From: Auxenochlorella pyrenoidosa
Taxonomy: Eukaryota; Chlorophyta; Trebouxiophyceae; Chlorellales; Chlorellaceae
Assembly (NCBI GenBank): GCA_001430745.1
Contig: KQ481983.1
Span: forward strand, 2,058,177-2,074,416
Length of the DNA: 16,240 nucleotides
Reading direction: 5' to 3'
Within the stretch, counting starts at the first letter, position 1. Each line of letters starts with the position of its first letter. The position numbers and the translations under genes were made by a program. Below, in pieces: positions 10,150-16,240 of this stretch. The notes below the pieces were generated by a model that saw only the letters and a list, made by a program, of their open reading frames with translations, was not told the origin of the DNA and did not search any database.

Positions 10150-12429
10150 ATGAGCGGCAAGGTCTTAGCAGGCGAGGAGGAGCTAACACAACCGTTCCAG
10201 CGCCATGATAAAGTGAGCACCGATTCAAGCAGCAGACTTGTCCAGATCAGCCTAGATTTAGCTTGGAGAGCGGTGGAGCCTTGTTCGTAGGGGCCGCGGC
10301 CTCTCCCGTTGCGACCTTCCCAACCAGGCCCTGTCTACCCACCCAACTGGGCGAGCGTGCACGCTGGCCAGCAGGCGACACCAGGGTGCTGGCGATCGTG
10401 TCTTGAAGGGGAGGGTGCCGCTGGCGGTGGCGGTGCAGCGCAGTGTGGGCGCCAGAGTGGCCTGATGGCCGCTTGTTTGAGTCTCTTGCCTTCTCACCCC
10501 AATGTCATGCAGTATGGCACGCTGGGCATGGGACCGATGTCCACAGGGGAGAAGATCCGGCTAGCGCTGCTGGCAGTGACGGTGAGGCAGGTTCACAGCT
10601 GCCCTGCGCGGTTGACTGCACCATCTCGTCCGCAGCAGAGCTCAAGGACATGGGTGCTTCTGCTGACCAATCCTTTTGTGGACAGGCAGGCTGCTTATGG
10701 GCCCGCACAGCAAGCTTAGCTGTGCCCAAGGCATGCTTCTGCTCCGATCACCCTCCTGCCCTCCTGGTGCCCCTGCCCACCTGCCAGGTGCTGCCCATCA
10801 AGCTGGTGGGCGCCATGACCGCGCTGCTCAGCTTCTGGCTGTGCTGCCGGCTCAGCTTCCTGCTGCCAGCCAGCGTGCGCAACGACGTGGTGGCCAGGCT
10901 GGGCAACTGGCACTGCCGCGCCTGCCTCTGGTGGCTGGGCTTCTGGCGCGTGACCTGGATCAAGGTCGGCGAGCAGCAGCAGCAGCGGCAGGGCAGAGGC
11001 GGCAAAGCGGGCGGCAAGGCTGGTGGCAGGGGGGGCGGCAAGGCGGCGCGCAGCAGTGGGCCTGCTGAGGGGGCGGCAGCCGTGGGCATCGTGAGCAACC
11101 ACATCAGCTGGTGCGACATCCTGCTGCACATGAGCCGCTCCTTCCCAGCGTTTGTGGCGCGCAGCCAGACGCGGCGCATGCCCATCGTCGGCATCATCAG
11201 GTGGGCAGGGGGAGGGCCTGAGGCACGGGAGGCCACGTGCGCCTGCAGCTGTGCTAGCTTGTGGCTGCCTGACGTGCACTCGCTAGCAGCAAGGTGGCAG
11301 GCGAGCAGCCGCAGGTGGTGCACGCCTACAGGCCCTAGCCCCCGCCAGACTTGCGGGCGCTGCGCTGTCAGCTGGTGCGCTGGCCCCGGCGCTCCGCCCG
11401 CCGCCGCAGCGGCTGCGCTACATCGGTTCCTGCCTGAGCGAGTGGATCTCCCGACCTGACCCGGCCTGCCCCCCGCTGCAGCTACATGATGGGCTGCCTG
11501 TATGTGGACCGAGAGGCGTCGGCGCGCAAGCGCGGCAGCGCCAGCGGCGCTCCCTCCGCTGACAGCGGTAGCACCAACGGCAGCGCGGGCAGCGACAGCG
11601 ACGCGGCGGGAGCGCAGCCGCGCGTGTCGGATGCGGTGCGACGCCGCATGGACGACGTGGCAACGGGGCGCCTGCCCGGTGCTCGCCCGCTGCTGCTGTT
11701 CCCCGAGGGCACCACCACCAATGGCCGCTTCCTGCTGCCCTTTAAGACGGGCGCATTTCTGGCGGGGCAGCCGCTGCAGCCGGTGGTCATCCGCTATGGC
11801 GAGGTGGGGGCAGGGGAAGCGGGGCGCATCTGGGGTCAGAGCTGTGCTGCAGGCTTGCACGCCTTGCGGCAGGCAGGGAAGCAGCTTCCAGGCTGGCGGA
11901 CGTGGCGGGCGTGCATGGTTGTTGAGCTGGCTTCGCCCCGCGCTGACCCCCCCGCGTCCCCTCGCCCCCGCCCCCACCACGCGCCCAGGACCGCGTGTCC
12001 CCCGCCTGGGAGATGATCCCCGCTGCCCGCCACCTGTTCCTCATGCTGTGCAACCCGGTGCACAGCGTGACGGCCTTTGAGCTGCCGGTGTACCACCCCA
12101 GTGAGGAGGAGCGGCGCGACCCCAGGCTGTACGCCGCCAACGTGCGCAAGCTCATGGTGAGGGGCCACGCCCGACCCGGCTCCGGCTGTGCGTGCACCAC
12201 TGACCACGCATGCGCTGGCTGGCTGCAAGGGCGGGAAGGATGCGTGCTCGGCATTGCGCAGGTGCACACGTCGTGCTCCCCTCCCTGCCCCGTGGCTCGC
12301 TCACTCCCGCTCGCCGTCCCTGCCCATGGAGCGCAGCTGGACTTCTCAGGCCTGCAGTCCACCTCTGCAACCTACACAGACAAGATGGCCTACATGCAGC
12401 GGCTGAAGCAGGAGTATGGGCTCAGCTGA
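10150..12429 (+). CDS. LPEAT1-like lysophospholipid acyltransferase
   Basis: Membrane acyltransferase of the PlsC/LPLAT superfamily, closest by eye to plant LPEAT1 (lysophosphatidylethanolamine acyltransferase), which re-acylates lysophospholipids at the ER. Phase-consistent exons: 10150-10212, 10513-10581, 10788-11200, 11482-11803, 11989-12156 and 12337-12429, giving 375 residues, close to the plant length. The segment YGTLGMGPMSTGEKIRLALL matches the plant N-terminal region. A hydrophobic segment covers about residues 45-75. The acyltransferase motif NHISWCD (148-154, H-x4-D) is followed by SYMMGCLYVDRE, FPEGTTTNGRFLLPFKTGAF (from 255) and ELPVYHPSEEERRDPRLYAA, which match LPEAT1 blocks. 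No EF-hands are present, unlike LPEAT2. Two low-complexity inserts are present: Gly/Lys/Arg-rich (about 106-142) and Ser/Gly/Asp-rich (about 195-229). The 21-residue first exon has no homology support; it rests on an ATG and a good phase-0 donor (AAA|GTGAGC). Confidence 0.9.
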
Positions 12430-12730
12430 GGCGGCGCGAGCCCAGGCGCTGCCTCAGCCGAACCAACGGCAGGCCACTGTGTCAGCGCATGCTGCCTAGT
12501 GCCCGGCAACTGATAGCTCTGGTTTAACAAGCTGGCACATTGAGTAGTGCATGCAACGCCTGCGAACTCTGGCAATTTTGTTGTGTACCTTTGCCTGCCT
12601 GAGTCAGCAAGCATAGTGCTGCAGTGCTTGCGTGATTGTAAGATTATTCACTGCATATCCCACTGCTTCAGGCAGCAGGGCACGCGCAGAGCGGCAGGGC
12701 ACAGGCCGGCACTTCTCTGGTTGAAAGGGT
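12430..12730. other. 3' flank of the LPEAT1-like gene
   Basis: Contains the acyltransferase 3' UTR with TGTAA at 12637-12641. I see no other gene, repeat or RNA structure here. Confidence 0.5.
12637..12641 (+). terminator. TGTAA poly(A) signal of the LPEAT1-like gene
   Basis: Green-algal poly(A) signal 207 nt after the TGA at 12427-12429, in an A/T-richer context. It is the only TGTAA I found downstream of this gene before the histone elements. Confidence 0.6.
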
Positions 12731-12746
12731 GATGTTGAATAACACC
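12731..12746 (-). terminator. Orphan histone-type 3' stem-loop
   Basis: Read on the minus strand this is GGTGTTATTCAACATC, preceded by ACAACT. It differs by one base from the stem-loops behind H2A and H2B; the change turns one G-C pair into G-U on the minus strand but gives an A/C mismatch on the plus strand, so the minus strand is the functional orientation. No histone gene ends next to it: the minus-strand frames from 12750 to 13195 show no H1, H2A, H2B, H3 or H4 motif. Confidence 0.7.
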
Positions 12747-12857
12747 AGTTGTTGTTGTTCCATAACAGGAGTGCAGGACTGCGCGCTATCTGTGTGCCCT
12801 AAAAGCCTATCTAACTAACGCATCCCAGCCCCTCCTCCTCTGCCCATTCCTCTGCAG

Positions 12858-13145
12858 GCAGTCTGTCTGGTGCAGGCCCTGGCTGCACCTGCCGCCGACG
12901 CCATCCCCGCATCCCGCCCCGTGGCAGCAGCTTTGCAGGCAGCGCAGTCCCTGCCCAAGCAGCTGCACCGCACCGCCAGCGGCCTGGGCATGGCAGGCAG
13001 GCGGGTGGTGTGGGCTGCCTGCAGCAGCGCTCGCCGCCTGCGCAGCACTCTTGCAGCCGCTGCCTGCATGTCTCCCCGCTCCTCTGCCGCTGAGCCCTGC
13101 ACGCCGCGTGAGGGCTGGATTCGCACGCACGTCAACTGGAGCTGA
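12858..13145 (+). CDS. Candidate terminal exon of an unrecognised small protein
   Basis: An open plus-strand frame of 95 codons plus stop begins after a strong acceptor-like sequence: a CTAAC branch-point-like motif near 12810-12817, a pyrimidine tract, then TCTGCAG ending at 12857. The protein is Ala/Arg/Ser-rich and ends in EGWIRTHVNWS. I recognise no domain. A possible first exon is 12732-12770 (MLNNTSCCCSITG, donor GGA|GTGCAG, phase 0), but it overlaps the orphan histone stem-loop, which weakens it. No TGTAA follows. It may be a small gene, a decayed gene or a chance frame in GC-rich DNA. Confidence 0.22.
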   Translation, partial: AVCLVQALAAPAADAIPASRPVAAALQAAQSLPKQLHRTASGLGMAGRRVVWAACSSARRLRSTLAAAACMSPRSSAAEPCTPREGWIRTHVNWS

Positions 13146-13412
13146 GCCGGCCCCCAAGTAGTTGGCCTAAGCCGCCCTCTCTTCCCCTGCGACAAGGGCT
13201 TGACTGTGACCTGACAGCGACATCACCTCACCGTCGTGACCTGCCCAGACTTGCTTCTCCTTAACCCCCTCATTGCCCGAAGTCCCCGCTGCCCCCAAAT
13301 TTTGTGACGCACCACCGTCAAGCAAACAAAGAGCAGCAGAGGGTTGGGGCTGGGCATGCAGAGGCCGACAGGGCAGCAGGGCAGGGACAGGCGCTTGTTT
13401 CCAGTGAGAGGT
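13146..13412. other. Intergenic region downstream of H2A
   Basis: Lies beyond the 3' stem-loop of the minus-strand H2A gene. I see no gene, no TGTAA on either strand and no clear repeat. Confidence 0.4.
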
Positions 13413-13428
13413 GGTGTTGAATAACACC
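13413..13428 (-). terminator. Histone 3' stem-loop of H2A
   Basis: On the minus strand GGTGTT-ATTC-AACACC forms a perfect 6-bp stem with a 4-nt loop, 43 nt after the H2A stop codon. The geometry is that of the replication-dependent histone mRNA 3' hairpin bound by SLBP (6-bp stem with top U-A pair, 4-nt loop ending in C), though the bases differ from the animal consensus. It is nearly identical in sequence and flanks to the element behind H2B. Confidence 0.88.
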
Positions 13429-13471
13429 AATTGGTTGGTTTGGGTGGGGGTGGGCCCAGTGGATGAACCGC

Positions 13472-13855
13472 TTATGCGGCCTCGGCCTTCTTGCCGGTCT
13501 TCTTGGGCAGCAGCACGGAGTGGATGTTGGGCAGCACGCCGCCCTCGGCGATGGTCACGCCCGCCAGCAGCTTGGACAGCTCCTCGTCGTTGCGCACCGC
13601 CAGCTGGATGTGGCGGGGAATGATGCGTGTCTTCTTGTTGTCGCGCGCAGCGTTGCCCGCCAGCTCCAGCACCTCGGCCGCCAGGTACTCGAGCACCGCG
13701 GCCAGGTAGACGGGGGCGCCCGCGCCGATGCGCTCGGCGTACCGCCCCTTCTTCAGGTAGCGGGCGATGCGGCCCACGGGGAACTGCAGCCCCGCCTTGG
13801 AGGACTTGGACACGGCCTTCTTGCCGGCGGTCTTGCCCTTGCCACGGCCAGACAT
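13472..13855 (-). CDS. Histone H2A (canonical)
   Basis: Core nucleosome protein of 127 residues, intronless, starting at ATG 13855. It has the MSGRGKGK N terminus, the histone-fold motifs [40 protein letters not shown] and [20 protein letters not shown], and the docking region [20 protein letters not shown]. The C terminus is [10 protein letters not shown] with no SQ(E/D)-hydrophobic motif, so it is not H2A.X; H2A.Z-specific features are also absent. It is transcribed divergently from H2B, shares the leader CAGCAACCATG with it, and ends in a histone stem-loop rather than a TGTAA signal, which points to replication-dependent expression in S phase. Absence of introns, unlike every other gene here, fits that class. 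Confidence 0.98.
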   Translation of the reverse strand: MSGRGKGKTAGKKAVSKSSKAGLQFPVGRIARYLKKGRYAERIGAGAPVYLAAVLEYLAAEVLELAGNAARDNKKTRIIPRHIQLAVRNDEELSKLLAGVTIAEGGVLPNIHSVLLPKKTGKKAEAA

Positions 13856-14197
13856 GGTTGCTGGGGGTGTGTTGAGGGGAGGGGGAGGGGGCCTCTGAGA
13901 GGGTGGTCGGGGGATGGAGTGAGGAATTTGGGCGCACTTGCCCGCTTTCGTAAGGCAGCAGAGGGGCCACAGCAGGGGCAGACAGCTGCCGCCAGCCAGG
14001 GGGCTGGGATGGGCGGCACCCGGATGGGCGGGCGCGCCATGCCATCCGGGACCCCCGCTGTCCCGTGCGATGGCTGGGTGATCAGCAGGGCAGCAGGCAG
14101 CGACAGGCAGGGGCCTTCAAGAGGGGCCGCTCTCCCCCTGCATCACCACTCCTCACCTCTGCCCACCTCCCACCCACCTCCCACCCAACCAGCAACC
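13856..14197. promoter_or_regulatory. Bidirectional H2A-H2B promoter
   Basis: These 342 bp separate the two histone start codons. Both coding sequences are preceded by CAGCAACC directly before ATG, and both leaders are pyrimidine-rich on their own sense strand. Near the centre are two GGATGGGCGG repeats (14007-14016 and 14022-14031, 15 bp apart) and a large interrupted palindrome (14019-14050). I see no clear TATA box on either strand. Shared S-phase regulation of the pair is inferred from this arrangement. Confidence 0.85.
14019..14050. promoter_or_regulatory. Concentric interrupted palindrome in the histone promoter
   Basis: CCCGGATGG at 14019-14027 is perfectly complemented by CCATCCGGG at 14042-14050, and the palindrome GGCGCGCC at 14031-14038 sits at exactly the same centre (14034.5). 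In all 26 of 32 bases are symmetric. The centre is 8 bp from the midpoint between the two ATGs. A palindromic site there could serve both genes equally, for example by binding a dimeric factor. Confidence 0.6.
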
Positions 14198-14575
14198 ATG
14201 GCTCCCACCTCCGGCAAGAAGGCCGCCCCCGCCAAGAAGGCCGCCAAGCCCGCCAAGGAGGGCGGCAAGGCCGGCAAGAAGGGCAAGAAGGCCAAGGGCA
14301 CCGAGTCGTACAAGCTCTACATCTTCAAGGTGCTCAAGCAGGTGCACCCCGACACCGGCATCTCCTCCAAGTCCATGGCCATCCTCAACTCCTTCATCGT
14401 GGACCAGTTTGAGAAGATCGCCTCGGCCGCCGCCCAGCTGTCCCGCGTCAACAAGAAGCCCACCCTGACCTCGCGCGAGATCCAGACCGCTGTGCGCCTC
14501 GTCCTGCCCGGCGAGCTGGCCAAGCACGCCGTGTCCGAGGGCACCAAGGCCGTCACCAAGTTCACCTCGGCCTAA
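14198..14575 (+). CDS. Histone H2B
   Basis: Core nucleosome protein of 125 residues, intronless. It has a Lys/Ala-rich tail ([20 protein letters not shown], then [18 protein letters not shown]), followed by the H2B fold: [60 protein letters not shown] and [20 protein letters not shown]. Lys121 in AVTKFTSA is the conserved ubiquitylation position of the family. The frame is open far upstream through the antisense of H2A, but ATG 14198 in the context CAGCAACCATGG gives the standard H2B N terminus. It pairs with H2A across a bidirectional promoter and ends in the same kind of 3' stem-loop. Confidence 0.98.
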   Translation: MAPTSGKKAAPAKKAAKPAKEGGKAGKKGKKAKGTESYKLYIFKVLKQVHPDTGISSKSMAILNSFIVDQFEKIASAAAQLSRVNKKPTLTSREIQTAVRLVLPGELAKHAVSEGTKAVTKFTSA

Positions 14576-14609
14576 GCACTGAGCCTCTCCTCACCCCAAC
14601 AAACCAACT

Positions 14610-14625
14610 GGTGTTATTCAACACC
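14610..14625 (+). terminator. Histone 3' stem-loop of H2B
   Basis: GGTGTT-ATTC-AACACC, a perfect 6-bp stem and 4-nt loop, begins 34 nt after the H2B stop, with CCAACT before and ACC after. The flanks are almost the same as behind H2A. It should direct 3' processing of the H2B mRNA. Confidence 0.88.
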
Positions 14626-15191
14626 ACCTCCTGCTGGGGAATGCCACACCTGCCTGCAAATATGTGCTGTCCGTGCGACCTGGCAGTGCAGTGCCTGGGG
14701 AAGCGTTGCATTACGGGAGTTGGGCAATGGCAGGCAGCTCAGCCAGGAAGCTTGTGCGTGGGAAGCCAGCGGCAGACACGGAAAGGCAAACAACTGCCTC
14801 TATCCAGATTGCAGTACCGGCAGCTGAGCTCTTAGGGCAAGCGCTACTGAGGTGCTTGGCCAGGAAAGAAAGGCGGGCAGAGCCCTGGGTGCCTTAATGT
14901 GCTGCAGCTTGCTTTGACACCCCTTGAGCCTCTGGCTTGTCTCTGGCTGCTGGATTCCTTGCTTTTGGTGGGCAGCATGGGAGGGTAAGCGCTTGCTGCG
15001 TTGGCTGTCAGAACTCATCAATGGATGTCACTCAGCGTGTTAAACGCCGTCTCAAGCGGTGGCCGGCATCGCAGCTGCGTAAGCAGATCACAAGGGCATG
15101 CAGGCAGGCGCCTGCCTGTAGTATGCCTCCAAGATTCCGAGCGCTCCAGGCGTCTCGGCCGCTGCAGTCGTGCCAGAGACTGCCTGCAGCG
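14626..15191. other. Convergent intergenic region between H2B and the DNA glycosylase
   Basis: A gap of 566 bp between two converging genes. It should hold the glycosylase 3' UTR, but I found no TGTAA on the minus strand. The only clear structure is the palindromic hairpin at 15095-15127. The short open frames here show no coding character. Confidence 0.45.
15095..15127. repeat. Palindrome-based hairpin downstream of the glycosylase gene
   Basis: CAGGCAGGCGCCTGCCTG at 15101-15118 is a perfect 18-bp palindrome. It is extended by GGCAT (15095-15099) and ATGCC (15123-15127) across a small internal bulge. It lies 65 bp past the glycosylase stop, within its probable 3' UTR. Confidence 0.7.
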
Positions 15192-16085
15192 TCATGCCTT
15201 CCTGCCCTTCTTTCCGCCCTTCCCCGAGGCGCCCCTGGGCACCTCCACCTTCCACATGTAGTAGGCGCCCACAGACCTGCGGGGCAAGGGGTGGGTTTGC
15301 TCATGCTGTGCAAAGGAGATCAGGGCCCGGCCTCTGCTGCTCGCAGACAGACATTGCCACCCACCAGCGTCCGTGCACTCCGCCCACAGCACTCCACCCC
15401 CCTGCGCTGCATGCCCACCTAAAAGGCCGCCACTTTGCCGACAGCGCCTCCATGGCCGCAGGGTTTGGCAGCTCCTGCAGCGGGATGGGATGCACGGCCT
15501 GGCATGCCGTCCGTCCCTCGTGGCCACATCAGGTTCCCTCGCCAGCCGAGCCTCCTGCCCAGGCCTGCCAACCCAGCACTCCTGGTGCTGATGGAGCATC
15601 CGCCGGCTGCCGGGCCGGGCCCCCCGACCCCACCCCCGCTTGCCTTGAGGCCGTAGAGCACCTGCATGCCGCGCCGCACCCCGAGGTCCCCGGTGGGCAG
15701 CACATCCGGGCTGCCTGCAGACAGGGGCAAGTGCCAGGCTGGCCAGGGTGTTCAGAGCAGCATGCGACCAGGCGGGGGCAGGCATCCGTACGGGGCAAGG
15801 CAGTGCAGGCAGCGCAGGCTGTCCGCCCCTGGCACCTCACCAAGATGGAACATGGCGTGCATGTGGCCTGCAGCGGGTCGCAGGGAGCGCAGCATGGCTG
15901 GTTGACCCTAGGCAGAGAGCAGTCACCCGCATGTCGGGTGGCGTTGTACTCCAATTCCACACCCGGACGCGTTCAAAGCATACGTTGCAGGCCTCCCGCC
16001 CCAGCGCTCCAGCCCCGCTCACAGGTCCACACCCCAATGCCCCGCACTTGGCAGAGGGCCTGCTCAAGCGCTGCCTCGTCCATCT
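15192..16085 (-). CDS. DNA-3-methyladenine glycosylase (AlkA-like, HhH-GPD), C-terminal part
   Basis: Base-excision repair enzyme that removes alkylated bases. Visible exons: 16085-16023, 15867-15841, 15714-15644, 15474-15419 and 15276-15192. Joined, they encode DEAALEQALCQVRGIGVWTC, HMHAMFHLGSPDVLPTGDLG, VRRGMQVLYGLKELPNPAAM, EALSAKWRPFRSVGAYYMWK and a Lys/Gly-rich tail, matching the plant/bacterial AlkA C-terminal half. VRGIGVWT is the helix-hairpin-helix, the Asp of PTGDLG is the expected catalytic residue, and WRPFRSVGAYYMW is the conserved end motif. The exon at 15867-15841 is only 27 nt, and the intron after 15644 has a GC donor (AAG|GCAAGC). The first visible exon starts with two bases of a split codon, so earlier exons encoding the N-terminal half lie at or beyond the right edge; the last 29 bp of the window may belong to one. 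The basic tail (GKGGKKGRKA) may aid DNA binding or nuclear import. Confidence 0.88.
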
Positions 16086-16240
16086 CTGCAGGGCAGGGCG
16101 CAGCAGAGCAGAGCAGGCGATGGCACACAGCGCAGCCGACAGGCTCACTAAGCAGCACAACTCTGGACCACTTCCCGGGACTCTTGCTCAAGCCCCCTTC
16201 ACCCCACCCACCCCCAGCTCGCCGGGCGCAGCACCACCGG

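Noticed and set aside
10748..11980. Minus-strand open frame of 410 codons
   Set aside because: Antisense shadow of the acyltransferase exons, whose plus-strand product carries clear conserved motifs.
12807..13195. Minus-strand frames that could be the histone gene served by the orphan stem-loop
   Set aside because: Neither frame contains any histone-fold or H1 motif; both are Arg/Gly/Ala/Cys-rich shadows.
13463..14197. Long N-terminal extension of H2B in the same open frame
   Set aside because: The extension is the antisense of H2A plus the promoter; the ATG at 14198 gives a normal H2B length and start context.

Overview
The window looks like nuclear DNA from a GC-rich green alga, most likely Chlorella/Micractinium-like (Trebouxiophyceae). 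This is inferred from several features: many short GC-rich introns with GTGAGN or GTGCGG donors and CTGCAG-type acceptors; TGTAA poly(A) signals behind two genes; Ala/Gln-rich proteins encoded by GCG/CAG runs; a divergent H2A-H2B pair whose 3' ends are stem-loops; and two plant-type proteins (LPA1-like and LPEAT1-like). There is no sign of bacterial operons, mobile elements, CRISPR arrays, tRNA or rRNA.

Layout, left to right. (1) 1-1967, minus: first seven exons of a GH47 class I alpha-mannosidase with an N-terminal membrane anchor; its 3' part lies beyond the left edge. (2) 2321-5870, plus: ten-exon gene for a long Ala/Glu/Arg/Gln coiled-coil protein with tryptophans on an exact 11-residue grid. 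(3) 6379-9878, plus: seven-exon LPA1-like P-loop kinase (2-phosphoglycerate-kinase related). (4) 10150-12429, plus: six-exon LPEAT1-like lysophospholipid acyltransferase. (5) 12430-13412: a gap with an orphan, minus-oriented histone-type stem-loop and a weak candidate exon. (6) 13472-13855 minus and 14198-14575 plus: intronless H2A and H2B, divergent around a 342-bp promoter centred on a large interrupted palindrome. (7) 15192-16085, minus: C-terminal exons of an AlkA-like DNA-3-methyladenine glycosylase whose N-terminal half lies beyond the right edge.

Exon models were built by hand from splice dinucleotides, reading phase and remembered family motifs; every junction listed is phase-consistent. 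Apart from the histone pair, the genes do not form an evident pathway: ER/Golgi glycan trimming, a structural coiled coil, phytate-linked metabolism, phospholipid remodelling, chromatin and base-excision repair. The least expected signals are the 11-residue tryptophan grid, the histone 3' element without a histone gene, and the concentric palindrome in the histone promoter. No obviously new multi-gene system is visible.
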